DNA of 64,000 nt from Lentzea jiangxiensis. GTDB lineage: Bacteria; Actinomycetota; Actinomycetes; Mycobacteriales; Pseudonocardiaceae. The position numbers and the translations under genes are program-made. This document shows, piece after piece, positions 1 through 11,000 of the stretch (the first letter of the stretch is position 1; each line of letters begins with the position of its first letter). Location: NCBI RefSeq assembly GCF_900104175.1, contig NZ_FNIX01000015.1, forward strand, positions 62,001-126,000, written 5' to 3'. A model generated the notes under the pieces. That model was given only the letters and a program-made list of their open reading frames with translations, was not told where the DNA came from and did not search any database.

Positions 1-3000
1 GTGCGGGTCGGATCCGGTGAGCTGGCGGCACAACCGACCCCGGCGGCCTGGTGGGCGGTCATCCGGCGGAGCCGGCTGCAGGAGCCGGCACCGCGGCCCG
101 CACCCGTGCAGGCCGTGGACGAGTCGGCGCCGTTCCCGCTCGCCACGATGCAGCACGCGTTCTGGCTCGGCCGATCGCCCGGCCAGGAACTCGGCGGTGT
201 CGCCGCGCACTTCTACACCGAGTTCGAGACCCGTGCGGGTGAGGGCGTCGACCCCGCCCGGCTCGCAAGCGCGGTGCGTGCGGTGGTCGAGCGGCACGGC
301 ATGCTGCGGGTCAGAGTGGGCGCGGACGGGATGCAGCGCATCGACGAGCGCGGGAACTGGCCCGGTCTCACCCTCCACGACCTGCGCGACCTCCCGGACG
401 GCCAGGTGGAGGCGCGGCTGGCGGAAATCCGCACCAGGCTGTCGAACCGGGTCGTGGACCTCGCCGGGGGCAGGGTGCTCGACGTCGAACTGTCGCTGCT
501 GGCCTCCGGGGGCAGCCGGATGCACCTGAACCTGGAAATGGTGGCGGCGGACGCGCTGAGCCTGCGCAACGTCCTCGCGGACCTCGCGCACCTGTACCAG
601 GCGCCGCACGACCCGCTGCCGCCACTGCGCTGCAGCTACCCCCGCTATCTCGCCGAACGCGCGGCGGTGCGCCGCGGCACGAGAGAGCAAGCGCGCGCTT
701 GGTGGAGTCACCGGCTACCGGAGCTGCCAGGCCCGCCCGCCTTGCCGGTGCGCTCCGGGGAGGGCGACACCGGCGCCTTCACCCGTCGCCACCACCGGCT
801 TTCCGCTGATGACACCGCAAAGCTGCGGGAACGGGCCGGGGCACACCGTCTGACGCCGGCCGCCGTGCTCGCGGCGGCGTTCGCCGAGACCGTCGCGGCG
901 TGGAGCGCGGTGGACAGGTTCCTGCTGAACCTGCCCGTGTTCGACCGGGAGCCGCTGCACGAGGACGTGGACAAGCTCGTCGGTGATTTCTCCAGCTCGA
1001 TCCTGCTCGACGTGGACATGTCCGGTCCGTTGTCCTTCGCCGAACGGGCACACGGGGTGCAGGCGCGGTTGCGGGAGACGCTCGGCCAGGCCGGGTACAC
1101 CGGCGTCGAGGTGCTGCGCGACCTGAGCAGGCTCAACGGTGGCGAACGCGTGCTCGCCCCGGTGGTCTACACCAGCGCGCTGGGTCTGGGCGAACTGTTC
1201 GACGCCGAGGTGCGGCGCTGTTTCGGCGAGCCGTGCTGGACGGGCTCCCAGGCGCCACAGGTGTGGCTCGACGCCCAGGTCACGGAGTTCGACGGTGGGA
1301 TTCTCGTGAACTGGGACGCCCGTGACCGGATCTTCCCGGCGGGGGTGCTCGACGCGATGTTCGACGCCTACGTCGGTCTGGTCCGCGGCCTGCTCGACGG
1401 CGCCGCACGGTGGAACGAACCGGTTCCGTCGATGCTGCCGCTGCGGCAACGCGCGGTGCGGGAACGGGTCAACCGCACGGCGGAAGCCTCTGCCGGCACC
1501 CCGCTCCACGAGCGCTTCTTCGCCCACGCACGGGCTGTGCCGGACCGTGAGGCGCTGTTGTGGGACCAGGACGGCTCGATGACCTATGGGGAGTTGGCCA
1601 CCAGGGCGCTGCGGGTCGCGCGACTGCTGCGCGCACAGGGCGTGGAAGTGGGCGACAGCGTCGGCGTCACCGTGCCCAAAGGCGTGGCACAGGTGGTGGC
1701 GGTGCTCGGTGTGCTGGCGGCCGGAGCCACCTACGTGCCGTCCGGTGTGGACGTTCCTCCGGCACGGCGGGCCGCCGTGCACCTCGCCGCAGGGGTGCGG
1801 TTCGTGCTCGTCGACCGGGCGACGGCGGTGACGGCGGCGGGTTCGACCGGCCCGGAACCGTTGGTGCTGGAGGATTCCGCCGCGTACGAACCGATGGCCG
1901 CGCCGGTGCCGGTCGATCCCGGCTCGCTGATGTACGTGATCTTCACGTCCGGCTCGACGGGGGTGCCCAAGGGAGTGGAGGTGTCGCACCGGGCGGTGGC
2001 GAACACCGTTGACGCGGTCAACGACCTGTTCGACGTCGGAGAGGCGGACCGCACGATCGCCCTGTCGGCACTGGACTTCGACCTGTCCGCGTACGACCTG
2101 TTCGCGTTCCTCGGGTTCGGGGGCAGCGTGGTGGTCCTGGACGAGGGCCGGCGGCGTGACGCCGCCGCGTGGGCCGAGCTGATCCGTCGCCGGCGCGTCA
2201 CCGTGGTCAGCGCCGTTCCCGCGTTGCTGGACATGCTGCTCGTCGCGGCGGCCCAAGCCGGTCTGGGCGACTCGGTGCGACTGGTCATGCTCGGCGGTGA
2301 CTGGGTCACCGTCGACCTGCCGCACCGGCTGCGGGAACTCGTGCCCGGCTGCCGGTTCGCCGGGTTGGGCGGCATGACCGAAGCGGCCATCCACGCCACC
2401 GTGTGCGAGGTGGACGAGGTCGATCCGGCGTGGCGTGCCGTTCCCTACGGCACGCCACTGCGGGGCGTCACCTGCCGGGTCGCGGACAGCAGGGGACGGG
2501 ACTGCCCGGACTGGGTCTCCGGCGAGCTGTGGGTGAGCGGCGCGGGCCTCGCGGACGGCTACCGGGGTGATCCCGAGCGCACGGCGGAGAAGTTCGTCGA
2601 GCACGAGGGCCGCCGCTGGTACCGCACCGGCGACCTCACCCGCTACCTGCCGGACGGAACTCTGGAGTTCCTCGGCCGGACCGACCACCAGGTCAAGATC
2701 CGCGGTCACCGGATCGAGCTCGGCGAGATCGAGGCGGTGCTCGCCACCCACCCGCAGGTGGACAAGGCGGTCGCGACCGTCGTGCGGACCGCCTCCCGGC
2801 AACTCGCCGCGGCGGTGGTCGCCGCGGCGGAGGTGCGGCCGGCGGCGCTGCGGGCGTGGCTGGCTGACCGCGTGCCGGGCTATCTCGTGCCGGACCACCT
2901 CAGCGTCGTGGACGCCTTCCCGCTCACTCCCAACGGCAAGGTCGACCGCAAGGCGATCCACCGGGCGTTGGAGGACCGCGGCGGCCCGCGTTCCGGTGAC

Positions 3001-6000
3001 CGGCTTCCGCTTCGCCCGGTCGAACACGCGGTCGCCGAAGTGTGGTGCGAGTTGCTCGACGTCGACGGCGTGGGCCCGGACGACGACTTCTTCGCCCTCG
3101 GCGGAGACAGCCTCCTGGCGACGCGGCTGATGCGCAGGCTCGGCGAGATCGGGCTGGCGGGCGCGGATCTGGCGGACCTGTTCGCCAAGCCGGTCCTGCG
3201 CGACTTCGCCGCACGGGTGACGCCGGGCGGTGCGGAGGCGCCGGTGGCCGTGCGACCGGACCCGGACCACCGCCACGACCCGTTCCCGCTCACCGACGTG
3301 CAACGGGCGTTCTGGATCGGGCGCGACGACCGCATCCCCCTCGGTGGCGTCGGTTCGCACTTCTACCTCGAACTCGACGGCGTCGACGTCGACCTGCCCC
3401 GGCTGGAGGAGGCGTGGAACCGGCTCGTCGCCCGGCACGAGATGCTGCGCGCCGTCATCGATGCCGACGCCACCCAACGGATCCTGCCCGAGGTCCCGCG
3501 CTACCGGATCCGCGCGGCCGACGCGGGCCACCGTCCGGAGGCCGTGCTGCACCGGCAGCGAATGTCGTTGTCCCACAAGCTCTTCGACACCGCGACGTGG
3601 CCGCTGTTCGAGATCCGCGCGGTGCACCACGTCAGAGGCGGACGGCGGCACACCCGGCTGCACGTCGGCCTCGACAGCATCGTGATGGACGGGCGCAGCA
3701 TCATGGTGCTGCTGACGGAGTGGGCCAGGCTGAGCGCCGACCTCGACGCCGAGCTGCCGTCGCTCGGCCTGTCGTACCGCGACTACCTGCTCCAGGTGCG
3801 GCCGGACCCGGATCGGCTGGCGCAGGCGCAGGAGTACTGGCGCGAGCGCGTCCGTGAGCTGCCGCCACCGCCGGCGCTGCCCCTGGCCAAGGACCCGGCC
3901 GCGGCCGGCAGGCCGACGTTCCACCGGCTGCACCACCGTGTCGGCGTCGCCACGTGGACCAGGATCGCCGCTGTAGCCCGCGGGCACGGCCTCACCCCCA
4001 GCGCGGTCCTGCTCACCTGCTACGCGGAAGTGCTCGGCGCGTGGAGCGACCAACGCGACCTGACGGTCACCCTGACCCTGTTCGACCGGAGCGACGTGCA
4101 CCCGGACGTGCACCACGTCGTCGGGGACTTCGCTTCGCTGCTGCTGCTCAGCCACTGCCGGCGTGACGGCGAGGCGTTCGCCGCGAGCGTCCGCGCGCTT
4201 CAGGAGCAACTCGGGCGCGGCCTCTCCCACCGGGAGGCGTCCGGCATCTGGGTGCTGCGCGAGCTGGCCCGGTGCGGCGGATCGGCGTCCGCGTCGATCC
4301 CCGTCGTGTTCACCAGCGTGCTCGGCGTCGGCGACGACGTGTCGCTGGACCTGCCCGCCCCGTTCCCGCACCAGGTCTACGGCGTCACGCAGACGCCTCA
4401 GGTCTGGCTCGACAACAAGGTGGCGGAGTCCGGCGGCGGGATCACCATCGACTGGGACGTCGTCGAGGACCTGTTTGCCGAAGGCGTCGTGGACGCGATG
4501 TTCGACTGCTACGTGCGGCTGGTCGAGAGCCTCGCCGAGGTCGACTGGTCCGTGCCGCCGGCGCCGTTGCCGACCCCGCACGACCGTGCGCTGCGGGACG
4601 CCGCGGTCCGCGCTCGGCCCACTGTTGACGAGGGGAGCTTCCACAAACCCCAGGTTCGTGAAAGCTCCCCTCATCACTCAACGGTGCAGCGGTGGCGGGG
4701 ACCGGTCGAGGAGTCGGTCGCCCGCCTGTGGGGCGAGGTCCTCGGTGTGCCGGAGGTCCGGCGCTCCGACAGCTTCTTCGAGCTCGGCGGCGACAGCATC
4801 CTGGCCACCCGCCTGATGACCAGACTCCGCGCGGAGGGCCTGGCCGGCGCGCAACTCGCCCGCCTGTTCACCCACCCGGTCCTGCACGAGTTCGCGGCGA
4901 CGATCACCCGTGGCGTGGCGAAGGCCGCCGGCGCGCTCGCCGCGGACGAGGAACACCGCCACGACCCGTTCCCGCTGACCGACGTCCAGGCGGCGTACTG
5001 GCTGGGCCGGTCGCCCGACTTCCAGCTCGGCGGGATCGGCGCCCAGCTCTACGTCGAGTACGAGCACGGGGAGCTGGACGTGCCCGGGCTGGAGCGGGCG
5101 TGGAACCGGTTGGTCGCCCGGCACGAGATGTTGCGGGTGGTGGTGACGCCGGACGGCACGCAGCGCATCCTGCCCGAGGTGCCGGCCTACGGCATCACGG
5201 TCGTCGATGGCGGCGACTCGCCGGAGGACGTGCTGGACCAGGTGCGGGACCGGATGTGCCACGGTGCCATCGACGCGGGGACCTGGCCGTTGTTCGACAT
5301 CCGGGTGGTGACCCGTGCGGATGGCGGAGCACGGCTGTGCGTGGCGTTCGACAACATCGCCGTCGACGGGCTGAGCATCCTGACGCTGCTGTCCGAGTGG
5401 GAGCGCCTCCACCGCGACCCGCGGGCGGTGCTCCCGCCCATCGGCGTCTCCTTCCGCGACTACGTACTGGGTGGCGCTCCGGAACCGAGGGAGCTCGCCG
5501 AGGTGCTGGAGTACTGGCGTGGGCGGATGGCGGACCTGCCGCCGGGGCCGGAACTGCCGCTGAGGATCCGGCCCGCCGAAGTCGTCCGCCCTCGGTTCGT
5601 GCGCCGCGAGCGCCGCTTGGACGCCGCGAGATGGCGTGCCGTCACCGAGCGGGCGAGGGCGTTCAACGTGACACCCAGCGTCGTCCTGCTCTCCTGCTAC
5701 ACGCTCGTCCTCGGCGCGTGGAGCGCCAGTCGCGACCTGACCGTGAACATGACCCTGTTCGACCGGCGTGACGTGCACGCGGACATCAACCGCGTCGTCG
5801 GCGACTTCACCTCGCTCCTGCTGGTCGCGGACCGGCCGCGGCCGGAGGAGAGCTGGCTCGACCGGGTGCGACGCCTCCAGGAGCAGGTGTGGCGCGACCT
5901 CGACCACCAGCAGGTGTCGGCGGTCCGGGTCCTGCGCGAACTGGCCAAGGAGAACGCCCGCCTGGCGGAGGCCGTGCCGGTCGTGTTCACGAGCATGCTG

Positions 6001-8082
6001 GGCGTCGACGACGAGCTGGCCAGGTCGGTGCGCTGGCCGGACCACACCCGGTCGCAGACGCCGCAGGTGTGGCTCGACCACCAGGTCGTCGAGCTGCCGG
6101 AAGGGCTGCTGCTGAGCTGGGACTCGGTGGACGAACTGTTCCCGGCGGGTGTGGTCGACGCGATGCTCGGCGCGTACCACGACCTGGTGTCGTGGCTGGC
6201 CGAGGGCGACTGGACCGGCGCGACGCCCGACCTGCTGCCGGTCGATCAGCGGGCGGTGCGGGAGAAGGTCAACGACACGACCGGCCCCGAGCCGGAAAGC
6301 ACCCTCGGCGGGGGTCTGTTGCACGGCGCGTTCTTCGAGCGGGCCGCGGCGCACCCCGACCGCATCGCCGTGGTGCAGAGCTGCGGTCTGCGGCTGAGCT
6401 ACGGGGCACTCGCCCACAAGGCCCGTCAGGTGGCGGGGATGCTGGTCGAGCACGGCGTCGGCCCGGGAGATCCAGTCGCGGTGTGCCTGCCGAAGGGGGT
6501 CGAGCAGGTGGCCGCGCTGCTCGGCGTGCTGGCCGCCGGCGCGGCCTACGTGCCGGTCTCCGCCGACCAGCCGCCGCTGCGCGCCGCACGCATCCTCGAC
6601 CGGGCCGGTGTCACGCTGCTGCTGGGCGGCGACGACGCGCCGCGACCGGACGGCGTGCGGTCGCTGCGGATCGGCGACGCGGAGCGGAGCGCGCCGGTCG
6701 AGGAGATCGGCGGAGACCCGGACGGGATGGCCTACGTCATCTTCACCTCGGGCTCGACCGGGGAGCCGAAGGGCGTCGAGATCCGCCACCGCAGTGCGGT
6801 GAACACACTCGCCGACCTGTGCGGCCGGTTCGGCATCGGCCGGGACGACCGCGTCCTGGCGCTGTCCGCCGCCGACTTCGACCTGTCCGTGTTCGACCTG
6901 TTCGGACTGCTCGGCAGCGGCGCGACGGTCGTCCTCGTCGCGGAGGACGAACGCCGGGACCCGCAGCGCTGGCTGGCGCTCGCGCCCGAGCACCGGGTGA
7001 CGGTGTGGAACACCGTGCCCGCGGTGTTCGACATGCTGCTGACCGAGGCCGAGGCCGGCGCGGGACTGCCCGGCTCGCTGCGCCTGGTCCTGCTCTCGGG
7101 TGACTGGGTGGGGCTCGACCTGCCGGAACGGCTCGCGCGGCAGGCCGGTGGCGACCGGTGTGCCCTGGTCGCTCTCGGCGGCGCCACCGAGGCCTCGATC
7201 TGGTCCAACGCCTACGAGGTCGACGCCGTCGCACCGGACTGGGTGTCCATCCCGTACGGCTTCCCCCTGCGCAACCAGAGGTTCCGGGTGGTCGACGACA
7301 CGGGCCGCGACCGGCCGGACTGGGTGCCGGGCGAACTGTGGATCGGCGGGACCGGGGTCGCTCGCGGCTACCGCAACGATCCCGGACTCACCGCTGCCAA
7401 GTTCGTCGAACACGACGGCATGTCCTGGTACCGCACCGGGGACGTGGGCCGCTACTGGCCGGACGGCACGCTGGAGTTCCTGGGCAGGCGGGACGGCCAG
7501 GTCAAGATCCGGGGCCACCGGATCGAACTCGGCGAGGTCGAAGCCGCCGTGTCGGCGTACCCGGGCGTCGGGCGTGCCGTCGCCGCTGTCGTGCCCGGCC
7601 GGGGGGACAAGCGACTCGTGGCGTTCGTGCGGGCGCAGGACGAGGATCAGCTCGTCGACCTGCCGCGGTTCCTCGCCGACCGGCTGCCGGTCCACGCCAT
7701 CCCGAGGATCGTCCGGGTGTCCGGCTTTCCCTTGACCCCCAACGGAAAGGTCGACCGGGCCGCGTTGGCCGAGGGCCTGGTCCCGGCCGAAGCGGAGCCG
7801 GTCGGACAGGCGTTGCTGTCCGACCGCGAACGCACGCTCGCGGACCTCTGGGGCGACCTGCTCGATCGGACGCCGGGAGACCGGCACGACAACTTCTTCG
7901 CACTCGGTGGTGACTCCCTCAGCGCCACCAGGCTGATCCACGGGGTGCGCCGCGCGTTCGGCGTCACGCTGTCGCTGCGCGAGTTCTTCGCCGACCCCAC
8001 CGTCGCACATCTCGCAGCCGCCGTCGGCCACGCGATCGCCCGGCAGGGCGAGGACATCGACTCGGAGGAAGGCAGCCTGTGA
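1..8082 (+). CDS. NRPS subunit 1, (ArCP)-Cy-A-PCP-Cy-PCP-Cy-A-PCP, 5'-truncated
   Basis: This is a multimodular NRPS of the HMWP2/PchE type that builds a salicyl-capped chain of Cys/Ser/Thr-derived heterocycles. Residue order from the window edge: the tail of a carrier domain (LAAQPTPAAWW, about 8-18), Cy1 (45-475), A1 (510-990), PCP1 (LGGDS near 1035), Cy2 (1095-1515), PCP2 (LGGDS near 1597), Cy3 (1655-2080), A2 (2105-2590) and PCP3 (LGGDS near 2637). Cy2 and Cy3 have the DxxxxD motif (LDSIVMD, FDNIAVD), while Cy1 reads LEMVAAD with Glu179. The A2 pocket read by eye is D-L-F-N-L-S-L-I-W, a cysteine code. A1 reads D-L-Y-S-M-G-L-I-H, which is not. PCP2 has no A domain of its own and is probably loaded by a neighbour, as in HMWP2. 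The frame is open at base 1, so the GTG there is probably not the start and an aryl carrier domain lies outside. The stop overlaps the next start (GTGA). Confidence 0.93.
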   Translation: MRVGSGELAAQPTPAAWWAVIRRSRLQEPAPRPAPVQAVDESAPFPLATMQHAFWLGRSPGQELGGVAAHFYTEFETRAGEGVDPARLASAVRAVVERHGMLRVRVGADGMQRIDERGNWPGLTLHDLRDLPDGQVEARLAEIRTRLSNRVVDLAGGRVLDVELSLLASGGSRMHLNLEMVAADALSLRNVLADLAHLYQAPHDPLPPLRCSYPRYLAERAAVRRGTREQARAWWSHRLPELPGPPALPVRSGEGDTGAFTRRHHRLSADDTAKLRERAGAHRLTPAAVLAAAFAETVAAWSAVDRFLLNLPVFDREPLHEDVDKLVGDFSSSILLDVDMSGPLSFAERAHGVQARLRETLGQAGYTGVEVLRDLSRLNGGERVLAPVVYTSALGLGELFDAEVRRCFGEPCWTGSQAPQVWLDAQVTEFDGGILVNWDARDRIFPAGVLDAMFDAYVGLVRGLLDGAARWNEPVPSMLPLRQRAVRERVNRTAEASAGTPLHERFFAHARAVPDREALLWDQDGSMTYGELATRALRVARLLRAQGVEVGDSVGVTVPKGVAQVVAVLGVLAAGATYVPSGVDVPPARRAAVHLAAGVRFVLVDRATAVTAAGSTGPEPLVLEDSAAYEPMAAPVPVDPGSLMYVIFTSGSTGVPKGVEVSHRAVANTVDAVNDLFDVGEADRTIALSALDFDLSAYDLFAFLGFGGSVVVLDEGRRRDAAAWAELIRRRRVTVVSAVPALLDMLLVAAAQAGLGDSVRLVMLGGDWVTVDLPHRLRELVPGCRFAGLGGMTEAAIHATVCEVDEVDPAWRAVPYGTPLRGVTCRVADSRGRDCPDWVSGELWVSGAGLADGYRGDPERTAEKFVEHEGRRWYRTGDLTRYLPDGTLEFLGRTDHQVKIRGHRIELGEIEAVLATHPQVDKAVATVVRTASRQLAAAVVAAAEVRPAALRAWLADRVPGYLVPDHLSVVDAFPLTPNGKVDRKAIHRALEDRGGPRSGDRLPLRPVEHAVAEVWCELLDVDGVGPDDDFFALGGDSLLATRLMRRLGEIGLAGADLADLFAKPVLRDFAARVTPGGAEAPVAVRPDPDHRHDPFPLTDVQRAFWIGRDDRIPLGGVGSHFYLELDGVDVDLPRLEEAWNRLVARHEMLRAVIDADATQRILPEVPRYRIRAADAGHRPEAVLHRQRMSLSHKLFDTATWPLFEIRAVHHVRGGRRHTRLHVGLDSIVMDGRSIMVLLTEWARLSADLDAELPSLGLSYRDYLLQVRPDPDRLAQAQEYWRERVRELPPPPALPLAKDPAAAGRPTFHRLHHRVGVATWTRIAAVARGHGLTPSAVLLTCYAEVLGAWSDQRDLTVTLTLFDRSDVHPDVHHVVGDFASLLLLSHCRRDGEAFAASVRALQEQLGRGLSHREASGIWVLRELARCGGSASASIPVVFTSVLGVGDDVSLDLPAPFPHQVYGVTQTPQVWLDNKVAESGGGITIDWDVVEDLFAEGVVDAMFDCYVRLVESLAEVDWSVPPAPLPTPHDRALRDAAVRARPTVDEGSFHKPQVRESSPHHSTVQRWRGPVEESVARLWGEVLGVPEVRRSDSFFELGGDSILATRLMTRLRAEGLAGAQLARLFTHPVLHEFAATITRGVAKAAGALAADEEHRHDPFPLTDVQAAYWLGRSPDFQLGGIGAQLYVEYEHGELDVPGLERAWNRLVARHEMLRVVVTPDGTQRILPEVPAYGITVVDGGDSPEDVLDQVRDRMCHGAIDAGTWPLFDIRVVTRADGGARLCVAFDNIAVDGLSILTLLSEWERLHRDPRAVLPPIGVSFRDYVLGGAPEPRELAEVLEYWRGRMADLPPGPELPLRIRPAEVVRPRFVRRERRLDAARWRAVTERARAFNVTPSVVLLSCYTLVLGAWSASRDLTVNMTLFDRRDVHADINRVVGDFTSLLLVADRPRPEESWLDRVRRLQEQVWRDLDHQQVSAVRVLRELAKENARLAEAVPVVFTSMLGVDDELARSVRWPDHTRSQTPQVWLDHQVVELPEGLLLSWDSVDELFPAGVVDAMLGAYHDLVSWLAEGDWTGATPDLLPVDQRAVREKVNDTTGPEPESTLGGGLLHGAFFERAAAHPDRIAVVQSCGLRLSYGALAHKARQVAGMLVEHGVGPGDPVAVCLPKGVEQVAALLGVLAAGAAYVPVSADQPPLRAARILDRAGVTLLLGGDDAPRPDGVRSLRIGDAERSAPVEEIGGDPDGMAYVIFTSGSTGEPKGVEIRHRSAVNTLADLCGRFGIGRDDRVLALSAADFDLSVFDLFGLLGSGATVVLVAEDERRDPQRWLALAPEHRVTVWNTVPAVFDMLLTEAEAGAGLPGSLRLVLLSGDWVGLDLPERLARQAGGDRCALVALGGATEASIWSNAYEVDAVAPDWVSIPYGFPLRNQRFRVVDDTGRDRPDWVPGELWIGGTGVARGYRNDPGLTAAKFVEHDGMSWYRTGDVGRYWPDGTLEFLGRRDGQVKIRGHRIELGEVEAAVSAYPGVGRAVAAVVPGRGDKRLVAFVRAQDEDQLVDLPRFLADRLPVHAIPRIVRVSGFPLTPNGKVDRAALAEGLVPAEAEPVGQALLSDRERTLADLWGDLLDRTPGDRHDNFFALGGDSLSATRLIHGVRRAFGVTLSLREFFADPTVAHLAAAVGHAIARQGEDIDSEEGSL
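4624..4682. repeat. Imperfect palindrome inside the NRPS Cy2-PCP2 linker
   Basis: Two arms around the loop CCA near base 4652 pair over most of their length, with the shared cores GAGGGGAGCTT on the left and AAGCTCCCCTC on the right. The same core makes the perfect palindrome at 18774-18834. Here it lies in frame and is translated as a short linker (residues about 1541-1561) between Cy2 and PCP2. It looks like a dispersed palindromic element captured in a tolerant linker. Confidence 0.7.
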
Positions 8083-11000
8083 ACATCACCGAACTGCTCA
8101 CGGAGCTGGAGTGCCTCGGCGTCAGGTTGTGGGCCGACGAAGGCCGCCTGCGCTTCCGCGCGCCGCGCGGGGTGCTCACCGAGGAACGGCGAACAGCACT
8201 GCGCGAGCACAAGACCGAGGTGCTGCGCTTCGTGGAACGTGAGTCGGCGCTGCCGCGCATCGAACCGGACCCGGCCGGGCGGCACGACCCGTTCCCGCTC
8301 ACCCCCGTGCAGTCCGCCTACCTCCTGGGGCGGCACCCCGCGTACCCCTACGGGGGCGCGGCCTGCACGAGCTACCTCGAGGTCGAGTTCTCCGCGGTCG
8401 AACCGGAGCGCGTCGAGGAGGCCTGGAACGAGCTCGTCGTCCGGCACGACATGCTGCGTGCCGTCGTCCACGGCGACGGCTACCAACTCGTGCTCCCGGA
8501 AGTGGACCACTACCGGATTCCGGTCACGGACCTCCGTGGCGCTCCGCCCGAGCGGGTGCAGGCACATCTGGACGCCTGCCGTGACGAGCTGACGGGCCGA
8601 TTGGGTGACACCGCGGCGTGGCCGCTGTTCGCGCTGCGCGCCACCCGAGCCGACGACGTGACGATCGTGCACCTGGCGGTGGAGTTGCTGACCGTCGACG
8701 CGGCGAGCCTGCAGGCGCTGCTCGCCGAGCTGGCGGAGCTCGTCCACGGCGGTCCGGCGGTCTCGGCCCGGCCGCGGATCACCTTCCGCGACTACGTGCT
8801 CGCCGAGCGGAAGTTGCGCGACACACCGCGGTACCAGCGCGACCGGAAGTACTGGCTCGACCGGATCGAGGACCTTCCACCCGCGCCGGTGCTGCCCCTG
8901 TCCGAGCAGTGCGCACCGGCCGGCCCGGTGCGGTTCGACAGGTCGCACCGGTGGCTCACCGATGTCGAGCTGACGGGCCTGCGGGAACGGGCGCGCAGGC
9001 ACGGCGTCACGGTGTCCGCGACCGTCCTCGCGGCCTATGCGGAGGTCATCGGCAGGTGGAGCCGCCATCGCCGGTTCACCCTGAACCTCCCGCTGTCCGG
9101 CCGGTGGCCGTTGCACGAGGAGGTCGACGCCCTGGTCGGTGACTTCTCCTCGGTCGGTCTGCTGGCCGTCGACCTGGACACGGCGGACACCTTCGCCGAG
9201 CGGGTCCACGCGATCTCGGCCAGGCTGTTCGACGACCTGGACCACCGGCTGTTCACCGGCGTGGACGTGCTGGGTGAGCTGACCCGCGAAGCCGGCAGCC
9301 CGGTGCTGATGCCGGTGGTGTTCACCAGCACGGCGGGGCTGGCCACCGGTCCGTCCGTCCGGGTGCGCCGCGGGCTCACCCAGACGCCCCAGGTGTGGAT
9401 CGACTGCCAGGTCGCCGAGTACGACGGCGGTCTCGTGCTCGGGTGGGACGTGCGGCGGGGCGTGCTGGCCGACGGCGTCGCCGAGGACGCGTTCGAGGCG
9501 TTCAGCGGGCTGATCAGCGCCCTCGCGACCGACGACGACGCGTGGACCGACCGGTGTCCGGTGGGGTTGCCGGCCGCCCAGCGGCGGCGTCGCGAGCTGG
9601 TCAACGACACCGCCGCCGACCGTCCCGCGCGGCTGCTGCACGAGCCGGTGTTCGCCTGCGCCACCGCGCACCCCGACGAGGTCGCGGTGGTGTCGGGCGA
9701 CACGGTGATGACCTTCGGCGAGCTCGCGGCGCGTGCCACCGACCTGGCGGGGAGGTTGCACGCGAGCGGGTGCGCGCCTGGCGAGCGGGTCGCGGTCGTG
9801 ATGGACAAAGGGCCCGAACAGGTCGTGGCCGTGCTGGGCGTGCTGGCCGCGAGCGCGGTGTACCTGCCGATCGACGCGGGGCAGCCCGTCGCCCGGCGGG
9901 ACCGAGTCCTGCACGACGCGGGGGTTCGGTTCGCGGTGACGAGGCCCGGTGACGACGTGGCACGGGATCTCCCCGTGCACGCGCTCGTCATCGATCTCAC
10001 CGGCGAACCGGTGGGCGGCACCGCACCCGCCGTGCGGGCGGTGCCGTCGGACCCGGCCTACGTCGTCTACACCTCGGGATCGACCGGCGACCCGAAGGGC
10101 GTGGTGGTCAGCCACCGCGCCGCGGCCAACACCATCGACGACATCAACCGCCGCTTCGCCATCGGCCCCGCCGACCGGGTGCTGGGGATCGCCGGCCTCG
10201 GCTTCGACCTGTCCGTGTGGGACATCTTCGGCGTGCTCGGCGCAGGCGGCGGGCTCGTGCTGCCCGATGCCGGCCGGGCCGCCGACCCGTCGCACTGGGC
10301 CGAGGTGGTCGACCGGCACCACGTGACGCTGTGGAACACGGTCCCCGCCCAGCTGCAGATGCTCCAGTCGTACCTGGAATCGGAACCGGGGGCGGACATC
10401 TCCGGACTGCGGCTCGCGCTGCTGTCGGGCGACTGGATTCCGGTGGACCTGCCCGACCGGGTCCGCGCGAGGCACCCCCGGCTGAGGATGGTGAGCCTCG
10501 GCGGTGCGACCGAGGCCGCGATCTGGTCCATCTGGCACCCCATCGGTGACGTACCGCCGCACTGGCGGAGCATTCCCTACGGCACGCCCCTGGAGAACCA
10601 GACGTTCCACGTCCTGAACGACGCTCTGGAGGACTGCCCGGACCACGTGACCGGCGGCCTGTACATCGGCGGCACGGGCCTGGCGGAGGGCTACCTCGGC
10701 GACGCCGGGCGCACCGCCGAGCGGTTCGTCCTCCACCCGCGCACCGGGGAACGCCTCTACCGGACGGGGGACCTCGGCCGCTACCTGCCCGACGGCGCCA
10801 TCGAGTTCTTGGGCCGCGAGGACAACCAGGTCAAGGTGCGCGGGCACCGGGTGGAGCTCGGCGACGTCGAGGCGGCGATGCGGTCACATCCCGCGGTCGC
10901 GGACGCGGTGGTGCTCGCGGTCGGGGAGCGGGACGCACGCAGGTTGGCCGGTTTCGCCGAACTGGCCGCCGGTGCCGGGCCGGCGGAACCGTCGTTCGCC

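Noticed and set aside
1..3. GTG at base 1 as the true NRPS start
   Set aside because: Upstream sequence is missing, the first residues look like the end of a carrier domain, and pathway logic requires an aryl carrier domain before Cy1.
715..4677. Very long minus-strand ORF (1320 codons) opposite NRPS 1
   Set aside because: It is a high-GC shadow of the NRPS; its product is rich in Arg, His, Pro and Gly with no domain, whereas the plus strand has ordered NRPS motifs.
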